Source of the DNA: Pseudopithomyces maydicus | Lineage: Eukaryota > Ascomycota > Dothideomycetes > Pleosporales > Didymosphaeriaceae | Assembly (NCBI GenBank): GCA_026873275.1 | Contig: JANTUC010000004.1 | Coordinates: 1,860,001-1,924,000 of the forward strand | Reading direction: 5' to 3' | DNA: 64,000 nucleotides | In this document: piece after piece, positions 21,873 to 33,400 of the stretch | Position numbering within the stretch: position 1 is the stretch's first letter | Layout: each line of letters opens with the position of its first letter | Translations under genes and position numbers: made by a program | Notes under the pieces: generated by a model | What the model was told of the DNA's origin: nothing | Database searches by the model: none | What the model saw: the letters and a program-made list of their open reading frames with translations, nothing else

Positions 21873-23279
21873 CTAGTAAGCACTGGTAGTTTTGGTAATA
21901 CCCATGGTATGTGTTATCCGTGGGAACTTGCCCTTGAAGCGGCGGGCGAGTTGAATGTCGCACGATCGTTTAGATCTTTGAGTCTTCTCTTGAGCCTTTT
22001 GCGATGTTTGCCTAGATTGGATCAGACCGAGAACACAGCAAGCAAGCTGCATGGGGGTCTTACGGTTGATTTTCCCTTGAAACTTGTTATGCTTACCGAC
22101 TGCTGACAGCTGACTGTGAGTGCCTTCAACAGTTGTCTCAGAATCTGTGCGAACTATCTGCTCCGTCATCACCGAAACTGATGACCCCACTGTGGAGACA
22201 GACGATGTCACATCTATCGAAGAGAACGAAGATGCATCTTGTAGGTGAGATTCGATCTCATCATCAGAACAGTGAACTCTCAATATTCCTGCCATCATTC
22301 TTCCCAGCCGAAGTAGCTCCTTTCTCCCCTTTACAGTTTGTGATACCTTGGATGTAGCATGCCGCAGCAACATGGTAAGGAGGTCTCTGGGCGATGTACG
22401 ATAGTCGATGGGTAGATCTTCACTATCTTCGGCCAGTCCGTGCAATGCATACACTTTGTCCCGGATGTCAGTCGCCTCATGGTCTCGATAAACCTCTAAC
22501 AAGGTGACAAGCGACTGTTTTCTTTCGTTCCGTGTTGAAATTGCCTTCGCGATTACAGTCGCTGGACTGGCAAGAACTCCGTAAGCACAGCGTAGGTAAG
22601 CGCTTCGTGTGTGCGCCAGCCCCATCTCGAATATCCTATGGAGGTCGTTAATCAGTCCTTCTAACTTGTTCCAGCTAACGTGCATAGAGCCACAGAAGAT
22701 GGTGGATTTCCTGGCCAGCATAACCTCTTGGACGATCCATATCCGGCGCCAGTAATTCCTCTGACATAGATGCAGCACGCTCTCTGCTTGCTCGAGCGTC
22801 CAGACTTCACCGAAACTCAGTCTGTTCGCGTCCAATGGCTTTCTTGCTGCTATGAATTGCATTGCGATATTGCTGGACTTGTCGACCTCGCCGAGCCAGA
22901 TTGCGACCGACTGGGCCCTGGAATAGATGGAACCCATCATCTGTACTTGGTGATTCTGCTCCGTGACATCTGACTGATTGATACAGATGGCATCAATCCA
23001 GTAGAAGCCATGTCGGTCTTGCAATCGCATGTGAAGCAAGAACCACCATAGATTCCTCCACACGGGGAAGCGCACATGGTTGAGTTCAATGTCGCGGTAT
23101 TTCTTGTTTGTACCCCAAGAGTAAGAGAGGGCGATGTAGGACGGGCAGTCGTTCAACGGGTAGGTGCGTAGGTTGCATGTGATCTTTCCTCGCTCTGCAC
23201 TTGGTCGCAGCTGCAGCAATCGGAACTCTCTGTTGCCAAGGTTGAGCTGACATGTGAGGTAAGGATCCCCGGCCTCCAT
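21873..23279 (-). CDS. Heterokaryon-incompatibility (HET) domain protein
   Basis: Single exon of 468 residues. The HET domain begins about residue 48 with YIALSYSWG. It continues through FYWIDAICINQSDVTEQNHQVQ, the SRAQSVAIWLGE segment and the YWRRIWIVQEVMLA motif, the standard order for the family. HET domains act in non-self recognition: they trigger compartment death when incompatible hyphae fuse, and domain overexpression alone can be toxic. Many family members have no tested allorecognition role. A DIRDKVYALHGLA motif, common downstream in these proteins, is present. The last 150 residues are Ser/Thr-rich and then basic, without a known domain. Start at 23279 is a normal family N-terminus. 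Confidence 0.92.
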   Translation of the reverse strand: MEAGDPYLTCQLNLGNREFRLLQLRPSAERGKITCNLRTYPLNDCPSYIALSYSWGTNKKYRDIELNHVRFPVWRNLWWFLLHMRLQDRHGFYWIDAICINQSDVTEQNHQVQMMGSIYSRAQSVAIWLGEVDKSSNIAMQFIAARKPLDANRLSFGEVWTLEQAESVLHLCQRNYWRRIWIVQEVMLARKSTIFCGSMHVSWNKLEGLINDLHRIFEMGLAHTRSAYLRCAYGVLASPATVIAKAISTRNERKQSLVTLLEVYRDHEATDIRDKVYALHGLAEDSEDLPIDYRTSPRDLLTMLLRHATSKVSQTVKGRKELLRLGRMMAGILRVHCSDDEIESHLQDASSFSSIDVTSSVSTVGSSVSVMTEQIVRTDSETTVEGTHSQLSAVGKHNKFQGKINRKTPMQLACCVLGLIQSRQTSQKAQEKTQRSKRSCDIQLARRFKGKFPRITHTMGITKTTSAY

Positions 23280-23574
23280 ACCAACTAGAAACGACGACCA
23301 AAAGCGACAGCTGGTTGAGATGGGATCCCGGTGCAGATTAAGCTAGAATCTCCACATGGCATTTCTGGCGGAACAGTGAAGGATCGGAGAGCTCAAGGGA
23401 CGGGTGGGTCGCGAGGACACGGCGTTAACAAGACTTGGCTAAATCCGGAGCTGCCATTCGTCCGATGCTGGGGTCAGGCACATAGATCACCTCCAAGGTT
23501 ACCTGAACATGTACAGTATCTACGTGATTCATTCGCATGTGTATAGCATGGGAGAACAGCTGGATAACTAATGT

Positions 23575-25448
23575 TCATGCTAGGCTAACCCAACGCTCGT
23601 TTTCGTTGACAGCCGAATCATCCTCCCAAGACTGTTCCAAGACATCGCCATGCTCTGTTAGCCGCTGCGTTATGTTCCTCTCGACTCTTCTTCGAGCATG
23701 ATAAAAACTCCCCAGGTATCGCGACTTTTCTAGCTGATGCAGTCGATCAAGTACAAATTGGGCCTGATCTCGGTTATCTAAATTGGACTTCCCAAGCACA
23801 AATAGAGGCCACAGAGAGGCCCCGCTGCTGGCGGGGAGCTGCTGGATTGCATCGATGATGGCATCGCGAAGATTATGGCCGAAGGTGGAAGCTATACCAG
23901 AGCACGGTACCATGACACGATCGTGCAGATACAACATGGCGGACAACCTTTTGACTTCGGCAATTTGCAGCATGCTCTCGGCCCTCTCCACTCCAACCCG
24001 TAATGTTTGTTGCAGATTGGACAACACGTTCATAAGCCGTGCCCCTTTGTCCATTGTATTACTCAATAAATTCTTTTGTCGGAGCGACTCTCCCGCAAGA
24101 CATGAAATTTGGCTGATGAGCGATATGAGCTCACGGCTGCAGCCCATAATTGGATCGATCTACGACAGTCAGTACCCGCGGAATGATGAGCTTTGACTGC
24201 CACTATGGAGCGAAATAGAGCTATCTTTGCTCTTGTGTCATTTTCCATGACGATAACATACCTCTTGATAATTATCCTCCCTGTCCCATTCATAGTGCTC
24301 AAACATAGTCGCTCCTTTTCCCCACGCTGTCCTCCCCATTACATCGTGAGCAACAAAGTATATTTCACAGAACTTTCGAAGATCTTGGTCGATAGGAGAT
24401 ATGCAGAGCAGTTCCTTCAGCATGCGCAGACCCATCTTGAGATGGGTAATCCAAGATGGTTCGCAACCGTCGGTGATCTACTTTTGTTAGTGCAGCTTGC
24501 ATATGGAAAGAGTACGCATACATCTCGAAAGCAGAACATGACCATGGTCGCCAGGCTTTTCCAATCCATTCGCTCCTTGTTGAGATGTCCGTTCAAACCA
24601 AGAATGGCTTTTGATCGGTGTCGAAGCGAATGTAACTCGTATTGGCGATTTCCGCTAAGGTGGTAAAGCTGGCATGCAGCTGCAGCGAGCAGTGTGTTTC
24701 GGAGTGGTTCGAATTCGTAAGCCACGGGCAGGAGGACATTCAGGTATGGGTTTAGGTGAGCATTTAGCGAGCACTTTGGGGAGAGGTCGTAGATGTAGTA
24801 GCCGAGGAGTTGGGAATCCACATCAGAGACAGAGATAATAGGTAAAGATGGCGGTAGAGAGGTCTGTAAAGTATCGAAAGCCCACGTCGTCAGAGGCAGC
24901 GGATGGTGCGTAGTACAGCCGGGAGCGATACCCTCACTCACCACCCCAAGAATGTTGCTGTTGGTTGTTTCCGAGAGATTTCTTCCAAATTTTCGGATTG
25001 AACCGCCAATCTTCGCCAGTCCGATATGGTTTCCTGGCAACCTTGCTGCTGCCGTGGTTACGGACTCATCGGGGAAATCCTCTTCTTGCAGTTCTAGCGG
25101 CAGCCCATTCACAAAATCTTCTGGGACGAAATTATTGAACTGCCAGTTTCCTCTTGCAGGTAGCGGTATCCAGAATAGATTTTCTTTATCGTCGGAGAAT
25201 CCTAGTGATCCTGGGAGCGGCTCGATCTTCCTTCCATGACGGCTCCAGACGCCCGCTCTGCCATGTACAATGTTTCTTTGTAACGAATCCTCTTCCCAGA
25301 CCAGCCGAAACTCATATTGACATGATAGCGTCAGGCGTTGGCATCGTTTGCAGGCTGGTTTCTCTTCCGAGCATTTGACGTGTGCACTCTTGCAGCTCCC
25401 GCAGCCGCTTCGTTTGCGAGGCGCCTTCTGCACTCTGCGCGACGGCAT
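23575..25448 (-). CDS. Zn2Cys6 fungal transcription factor
   Basis: Three exons on the minus strand (25448-24522, 24477-24262, 24159-23575) encode about 575 residues. The Zn2Cys6 cluster spans residues 16-43 with Cys at 16, 19, 26, 33, 36 and 43 (spacing C2C6C6C2C6C), preceded by a basic arm. The remainder resembles the fungal-specific activator domain of the Fungal_trans_2 type, with helices such as PLRNTLLAAAACQLYHLSGN. The frame extends upstream of 25448 without a better start, so the ATG just before the basic arm is preferred. It is divergent from the carboxylesterase gene across about 850 bp. It is the only pathway-specific-type regulator in the window and a candidate controller of the neighbouring esterase, permease and oxoprolinase genes. 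That link is inferred from position. Confidence 0.9.
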
Positions 25449-26296
25449 GTGAATGATCCAGCAATCACATGGCCGATGAACAAGGGCTATCGATGAAGTC
25501 GTGGAGCCCGTGGGGTTTTCATACGCTTGGTCGCACACAGGGCTCGCGATAACCGCCTTGGCGGGACCCTTGCTAGCAGCTAGGTGGATCGAGACCATGT
25601 CTGGCGTGGTCGTGACCCCAGGTGTTTGGGCTCGGAAGATAAATAGTCGGGCCGATTGTTCCTTTAACCATCCACCGGGTAGTGCGGTTCTCTGACGGTC
25701 ATCGCTTCTGGAACATATTGGCTCATGTCTCTGTGCTCTTGCCTTTGGGGCTGAAGATAGATACTAAACTTCATCCTAGAGCTCTTCTGAGCCAAGTGGC
25801 AAAAATTGCACGCTACTTGCGCTTATCATTGTATCATCCTGCATTCTGCAAGGACAGTAAGTACAGCAAAGCCCTGTCACGACAAGATGCCTTACTGAAA
25901 GGTTAAAATACACTGTATATGCTGGCTGAGTATCTGAATACATATATTCAAGTGTAAACACCGTTTGGTTGATGTCCACGGGTGCCTGAATAGATGCTTC
26001 CATGCATGTGCGTAGGTATCTGGTCTTGCACTGGATTTACCGATTATTCAAAGGCAAGGATTGAGCTGTTTCAATTAGAGCGGGGTAATATGCACAAATC
26101 CCTAAAAGACAGACAATAGCCAATCGAAGATGAACGCTTCCCTGTAGGGGCTGAAATGGCCCCCATGGAAGTCTCCTTAATTCCTGCTACCCGCCTCCCA
26201 TCTTCATTCAACTACTCCCACCTGAGGCGTGATATATATTGGCAATTCAAAGTCATAGGGTGAATTATCGAAGTTTGCATTGCTTGAGCATGAACA
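25449..26296. other. Divergent promoter region, regulator/carboxylesterase
   Basis: About 850 bp between the divergently transcribed Zn2Cys6 factor and carboxylesterase. Only short frames occur. I saw no clear repeated operator here. Confidence 0.5.
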
Positions 26297-27998
26297 ATGA
26301 AGATCATTCTCTGGACAACTATACTTTGGAAATACTATGTTGTTGGTGTTGCAGCAAAGTACTCCGGTCCGCCTGGAATTATCAACACCAGTAGTGGAGC
26401 TGTTCGCGGCCACAAAGCTCTCATGGCACCGGCGGTAACAGCATACCTTGGTATTCCATATGCGAAACCGCCATTGGGAAAATTACGCTTCGCACCTCCA
26501 CAGCGTTACCAACCCAACGAAAAGGACGTATTCGGCGACGATCTCGTAAGTTCGATCCCGAGATAGTATTAACGTAAGATGTTGCTTCCAGTTCGAAAAG
26601 GACAAATACATCGGCACATATATGGTATTGCTTGATAGTAGGCTGACTCTCAAGGGATACTCTTGCCCGATATCATCGACCACCACTAGCGATCTCCTTC
26701 CTAATCCTCTTGCAGGACTTAACTTCACAGCAGCCGGGCTACAATATTTCAATGGTATTGCTCAGGTTGATGAAACATTCAGTGAGGACTGTCTCACATT
26801 GAACATTTGGACAAAGCATACTGGTGGCAAACCAAAAGGAGTGATGCTGTCAGTTCCTGGTGGAGGATATGTCGCCGGGAGCTCAAACTCTAAAACATAT
26901 GATGGATCCAAGTTTGTGGACCAGGAGAACATTATTGTGGTATCTTTCAAGTATGTCGGAAGGCACCAAGCAATACACGTTTGCTCAATTAACAACTATA
27001 GCTACCGTCTCAATATTCTCGGTTTTCCGGGTGCACCAGGTACCCGTAATCTAGGTCTACTGGATCAACGCCTTGCTGTCGAATGGGTTCAACACAATAT
27101 CGCTAAATTCGGCGGTGATCCCTCGCGTATCACTCTGGCAGGGGAGTCTGCTGGTGGTGGTTCGGTTGATTATTATTCTTACGCATGGGCTGAGCATCCT
27201 ATCGTGGCAGGACTGATATCACAATCTGGAACAATCCCACTTGTGCAGCCGCTTTCCAAGGAAATTGCGGCGGAAAATTGGTTTAACACATCCATATCAC
27301 TTGGCTGTGGGAACAAGACGAGCGATTCTAACCAGGTTCTAGACTGCATGCGAGGAAAAAACGTCACTGTTATCATGAACGCAATCTCCCAGGCATCCAT
27401 TGGCTCTGTGCTATTCACGCCTTTTGTAGATGGGGTCATGGTGTTTGATGATTACAAAGTACGGTCAGCGGCTGGTAAGTTCACGAAAAAACCGCTGCTG
27501 ATCGGGCACAATGACTTTGAAGCCTCACTGTTCGACTTAATTCAGCGACTTAAAAATATTACACTGCCACAAAGTTTTTGGTATGCATTTGACAACGCAC
27601 GTTTCTTCTGTCCAGTAGCAGATCGTGCAGCTGTTAATGCAAAATATAATCTTCCGACGTGGCGCTACAGATATTTTGGTGATTGGCCTGACATGCGCCT
27701 CTCTAACACGATCTACACTGGAGCCTACCATGGCGCAGATGTCAATGTCTTACTTGACACAATTCCTCATGGAACTGGAATTCCGAAAAGCACACGAGAG
27801 GAGATAGCATTTGGGAAGTATATGAGAGGAGCTTGGGCAGCCTTTGTGTCCGATCCTGAACGTGGGTTGAGAGAATATGGATGGCCTAATTACGACCCCG
27901 ATACTGAGAGCCTAGTGAGGTTGGCATACATGAATGCAACTGAACTGGATACCGCGTCCCCGACACCCTATGATAGCGTATGTAATGCATCAATCTAA
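26297..27998 (+). CDS. Secreted type-B carboxylesterase/lipase
   Basis: Three exons (26297-26545, 26655-26950, 27002-27998) encode about 513 residues. A hydrophobic N-terminus of about 20 residues suggests secretion. The alpha/beta-hydrolase features are in order: YLGIPYAKPPLGKLRF; SEDCLTLNIW; the oxyanion loop VPGGGYVAG; NYRLNILGFPG (joined across intron 2); the nucleophile elbow GESAGGG; and a YHGADV segment placed like the catalytic His. The acid residue is probably in NDFEASLF. It hydrolyses carboxylic esters; the natural substrate is unknown. Intron 1 was set at 26546-26654 because that restores the normal spacing to the conserved SCP cysteine. Intron 2 is 51 nt, in frame and without a stop. 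Many N-glycosylation sequons fit a secreted protein. Confidence 0.9.
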
Positions 27999-28215
27999 AG
28001 TAGTTCACTGGTGCGAAGATACAGTGCAACATACATGGAGATCTAATCTGTGTCAACAGATCCGATAATAGAAAGTTCGTGTAAAACAAATGCTTTAGAA
28101 TTGGATCTGATAATTTTTAAATAGCACATAGGCACTGCTAATTATCTAAGTCCAGTGGTCCTCCAAAGAGAAACATCTATTGAAATCCAACTCAGTCCAA
28201 CAATAGCCTCACCAT

Positions 28216-29850
28216 CTAAGTGGTATACTTGAAACCCTGCTGCTTGAAGTCTGTAAGGTCACTGAAATTCTCCACAACAGCACCCTCAAGCTCGACCGCA
28301 GGAGCAGTTGGGACCACTTTACGGTTCAGAATGATGCAGAGGAACCAATATACACCCATCAGACCAATACATACACAGTAACAGACAAGCATTGCCACCA
28401 CACCTCCGGTATAAGCCGGAGCTTGATCCGCGCGGAAGGTTTGAGGACCGATAAGGTTTCCGACTGCATATCCAATGTACAAAATGGCAAACTGGACATT
28501 TTTCTTCGTGTGACCGGCAGTGTTGGCTTGGGCCAATGAAATTCCAACACAATATGGACCAAAGTATGTGTAACAAAGGTATAGACCGACCATTTGTGCA
28601 GGAACCTCGGTACGAGACACGCCGTAAAGAACGGCTGTACCAGCGATCGGAATTACGCATGCAATCATGGTAACAAGACAGCGGCGATCGTTCCATTTAG
28701 CAGCCAAGAAAGAGAAAGCAATAGAAGCTATAGTAGACATGACACCGGTGGGCATGGCGAGGAGCGAAGATTGAATAGAGGTGAATCCAAGATTCTTGAT
28801 AATTATACCATTGAAGGTAGTCAAGCCTAAAGTTGACAATGGTTAGAGTGACCTGTGGGTCTCGGCTCAAGGGGAAATACTTACCTCCGTTTGGTATGTT
28901 GATAGCGATATTGAAGAAAAAGATAAGCCATGTCTTCGGATCGATGACGGCCTCCAAAACTTGATCCCACTTCCACTGATTATTAACGATTCCGGTTTTA
29001 TTACCCGCGAGACGCTGAATCCAAAAGACTTTCTCCTGGTGCGTCAAAAAGAAAGCATTCATAGGTGTGTCCGGAAGGAATATGAAGGCAAAAATGGACC
29101 ATGCCATGGATATCGAGCCGACTATCAAATAAAGGTATTGCCACTTGGCAAGTGGCGAGGTATCCGAGATATGGCTATGAAAAGTTAGATCAATCAGAAA
29201 TTAATCTTAGGAGGATCTTACCCCACAGCCCAACTAAGGAAGCCATTGACAACAGAACTCATGGCCGCGAAGACAAACGCATTGCGCGGGGGTTGCTCGC
29301 TCTTTTTGTACCAACCGGCGATGATTAAAGAGATACCGGGGACTATGATGGCTTCGGCAGCGCCCATGAGGAATCGCAGGGCCATCAGTCCACTCCAATT
29401 ACTGCAAGCAGGCATGAGAAGCGCCATAGCTGACCATGCCATGGAACAAGTACAGAGGTACTTTGCGGCAGGAAATTTGTGTATCATGTATGAGGAAGGA
29501 AACATGCCCACGAGGGCACCGAGAGAGAGAATCGAGCCCAACCAAGAATACTGCTGCCCATGAAGGCCATTGTCTTCTCGCAGCCCATAGATTGCTGCAG
29601 TTGAGAGGGCCACCTTGTCAACAGCTCCAAGAGTCGCTGTGGTGAAAAGCATCGGAATCATGATCCAATCAATTTTTCTCTTCAGTCGTTTTTCTTGCTT
29701 CGTTGTGAGAGTTTCATACTCTCCCGCTTGTGCAAGGAACAGTGCAGCTTTGTCAACGTCCTTGGTATCCGCCGTATCTCTGGCATTCGCAGCCTTCGAC
29801 GTGGGGTCTGAGGTCGCTACCATGTTGTTCTTCTCGTCGGGAGACGGCAT
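28216..29850 (-). CDS. MFS permease, anion:cation symporter (Dal5/Tna1-like) family
   Basis: Three exons on the minus strand (29850-29222, 29174-28885, 28826-28216) encode about 509 residues, with roughly 12 membrane spans. The N-terminal cytoplasmic tail holds KRLKRKIDWIMIPML. The first half has GAVDKVALSTAA, the SWLGSILSLGALVG helix and the RFLMGAAEAIIVPG segment. IFLPDTPMNA lies in the central loop and GFTSIQSSLLAMP in the second half. These are characteristic of the family that imports allantoate, nicotinate, pantothenate and other organic anions. The substrate is not predictable from sequence. It is divergent from the oxoprolinase gene by 642 bp, suggesting shared control and perhaps import of that enzyme's substrate. 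Confidence 0.92.
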
Positions 29851-30492
29851 GGAGTGTGAAGAATGATACAAACAAAAGACCACCAAATACTGGGTGGCAA
29901 GAACCAGTAGGCAGATGGATGTTGTGCACCTCGATATCTACAATAGCAGAGAGGATTTATACATGTTGCACGCCTCCTCGGGAGGTGGTCATTACTCGGA
30001 ACCCCAGCTTATCCCCAGAAAGATGGAAGGAGTTTGGGCGCTATCGAGGCTAGTGGATGACCCGGGCGTTTGGCGCCCGTGATCGAGACAGTTTAGATAG
30101 CCATGTTCGTAGGATGTCTATACCTCGGCGCGAGAGTCAGCAAACCGAGCGGGAGAATACCTATTGAAAGGCTCGGTACGCGACAGAAAGGGATGGTCGA
30201 TACGATGCCTGATCTCATCCCTGATATCTCTAGTCTCGTGATATCGCCGCTGCAGTCAACTGTTATCTTGCCTTCTTCGAGGTGTTCGCCCTGGCGCATT
30301 TCTCCGCACACCAAGGATTTTAGCGCCCTGTCGTATCGACCTTCCTTCCAACTCCGCTTTCTTCCGCACCTCGCCTCACTCCATCAGTCATCCGCCATCG
30401 CAGGACGTCGTGTGGAGCTTCCAAATACAGCATCAACATGGCCCAGAGATGCTACTTGACACCTCGTCGAGATATATATCTCTGCTCAGAAG
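29851..30492. promoter_or_regulatory. Divergent promoter, permease/oxoprolinase
   Basis: This region of 642 bp separates the permease and oxoprolinase start codons. It holds a perfect inverted repeat at 30063-30079, listed separately. No other open frame of note is present. Confidence 0.6.
30063..30079. promoter_or_regulatory. CGG-N11-CCG palindrome, candidate Zn2Cys6 binding site
   Basis: The sequence CGGGCG, five bases, then CGCCCG forms a perfect inverted repeat. Its outer triplets are CGG and CCG separated by 11 bases, the spacing recognised by Gal4-type binuclear zinc cluster dimers. It sits between the divergent permease and oxoprolinase genes, and a Zn2Cys6 factor is encoded 4.6 kb away. 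Function is inferred. Confidence 0.45.
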
Positions 30493-33400
30493 ATGCATTT
30501 TGCAGCCCAGACCCTTCCTCACGCGCAGACCAAGATGGGATCGATGGCTTATGAGCCCGTCACGGGGATCAAGATCGCAATCGATCGAGGCGGTACCTTC
30601 ACCGATATCTGGGCTACAGCGCCAGGTCAGCCTGACCTTGTCTTCAAGCTTCTCTCTGTTGACCCTGGGAACTACGATGACGCTCCGACAGAAGGTATGT
30701 CACAATTTCGAGCATCATGCGAACGTTTCTTACAACACCAGGCATTCGACGTATCTTGGAGAAATACTTACGAAAAGACGTTCCAAGAGGAACGCCTCTT
30801 CCGAAAGACAGCATCGACAGCATCCGCATGGGAACGACTGTGGCTACCAATGCCTTGTTGGAGCGGAAAGGTACTAGACACGCCTTCTTAGTCACAAAGG
30901 GTTTTAAAGACCTGATTGAGATTGGCTATCAGTCCCGGCCAAGGCTGTTTGATCTCAACATCTCAAAGCCAGAAGTAAGCCATGCCATGATGCGAATATG
31001 ACGACATCGGCTGACCTCTCTAGGTATTATACTCCGAGGTGTGCGAAGTAGACGAGCGAGTGACCATCGAAGGCTTTGACGAAGATGTTGATGGCCAATT
31101 CGCATCTCAACATGTCATTCCCGGCGTTCTCGAGCGAGGAACAAACGGACAGCTTGTTCGCATCCTCAAGCCTTTGGACGATATCGCACTTCTAGATTGT
31201 CTTAAAGACATAAGGAACAGAGGAATTGAAACGATCGCAATCTGCTTTACTCACTCTTATGCTTTTCCACACCACGAGATACGAGCCGGTGAACTTGCTC
31301 TCAAGGCTGGGTTTACCCATGTCTCCTTGTCATCGCAGGTTGCCGCCAATATGATAAAGATGGTTCCCCGCGGAAGTTCGGCAACCGCAGATGCCTATCT
31401 AACGCCGGAGATAAAGAAGTACCTTGCTGGCTTCCAGAAGGGATTTGAAGGTGGACACCTCGACGATGTCCGCTGCGAATTCATGCAGTCTGACGGGGGC
31501 CTCGTTCGACACAATCGCTTTAGCGGTCTGCGAGGAATTCTTAGTGGCCCAGCAGGTGAGTGCTATGAAAGTTGTTGATCTCTACATGGTATTAAACATT
31601 ATCCAGGCGGTGTTGTTGGCTATGCGAGGACGTCGTTCGATCCAGCTACTAGAGTTCCCATAGTTGGATTCGATATGGGCGGTACATCAACAGATGTTTC
31701 CCGCTTCGGTGGTGTCTTTGATCACGTTTTCGAAACCACTACTGCGGGAGTTACCATTCAATCGCCCCAGCTTGACATAAACACGGTAGCAGCTGGAGGG
31801 GGCTCTATATTGTTTTGGCGCAATGGCCTCTTTACCGTAGGACCAGAAAGCGCGTCTTCTCATCCTGGACCAGCTTCATACCGCAAAGGTGGACCCCTCA
31901 CTGTAACTGATGCAAATTTGTTTCTTGGTCGTCTAGTGCCCGAAACATTCCCTAAGATCTTTGGACCCAACGAGAACGAACCGCTTGATGAGACTGTTGT
32001 CCGTCAGAAATTCGAGGCGCTCACAAGAGAGATAAACGCCGAAACCAATCGATCTCTCACTCCAGAAGAGGTCGCGTGCGGATTCCTGGATGTTGCCAAC
32101 GAAGCTATGTGCAGACCCATCCGCGCACTCACTGAAGCTAAAGGCCATCTGCTAAGTCACCACCATCTGAGCAGCTTCGGCGGTGCAGGTGGCCAGCATG
32201 CGTGCGAAATCGCCGCTAAGCTTGGAATTCGAACAATAATTATCCATAAGTACTCTAGTATCCTCTCTGCATATGGAATGGCTCTTGCAGATGTGGTCCA
32301 GGAAGCGCAACGACCACATAGTCAGATTTACTCGCCCGATGGCAGAGAGAAATATCTGAACGTCTTTCAAGAGTTGCGTGACCAAGTCAACTCTAGCATT
32401 CAAGACCAAGGCATTGGGCAGTCCAGCATCGTATTCGAACACTATCTGAACATGCGTTACCAAGGTACAGAAACATCCATGATGATCCTTGCAGAACCGG
32501 ATGGAGACTTCAAAGCAAAATTTTTGGAAAGACATTTACAGGAGTTCAATTTCAACTTCCCTGAAGACCGTCTCATTACCATCGATGATGTCCGTGTCCG
32601 CGGCATTGGCAAGGGCGAAGGGACGGATAGCGAATCAAATCAGCTTTCCCAAGGACTGAAGCTCCAAAATTTCCAGGCAAATTCGAAGACCGGAGCCACA
32701 AGATCTGTTTACTTTAAGGGTCATGGTAGCACAGTGACGCCAATCTACACGTTGGATACTCTCATCCCCGGTACTGTCGTTCAGGGCCCAGCCATCATTC
32801 TAGATTCTACGCAAACCCTTGTGATCGTTCCAGAAGCGACTGCCAGAATTCTGCAGTCTCATGTTGTAATTGAAGTGAGCTCTTCGCTTTCTAGGCAAAC
32901 ACTGTCGGATAAAGTCATCGATCCGGCTAGTCTCAGCGTTTTCGGGCATCGATTCATGAGCATCGCGGAACAGATGGGCCGCGCTCTCCAGAATACGAGC
33001 GTATCACTCAATATCAAAGAACGTCTTGACTTTTCCTGCGCCATATTTGGCCCGGATGCAGGACTTGTCGCTAATGCGCCCCACGTACCTGTGCATTTGG
33101 GTTCCATGAGCTACGCAGTTCGATATCAGCACGAGCAGCGAAAAGGAGATTTGAAGCCAGGAGACGTGCTCGTCTCAAACCATCCCGAAGCTGGAGGTAC
33201 ACATTTGCCTGATATTACCGTCATATCGCCTATCTTTGATAGTGAGGGCAAAGAGATTCTTTTCTACGTTGCATCTCGAGGTCATCACACCGACATCGGA
33301 GGTCTAGGGGGAACTTCCATGCCTCCCAATTCTACGGAGCTATGGCAGGAGGGTGCGGCGATTAAGTCGTTCAGACTAATTCATAATGGTCATTTTGACG

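Noticed and set aside
24700..24720. tRNA B-box-like sequence GGTTCGAATTC
   Set aside because: It lies inside the Zn2Cys6 factor coding exon, with no matching A box or acceptor stem. A similar match near 40574 is inside the GPI protein gene.
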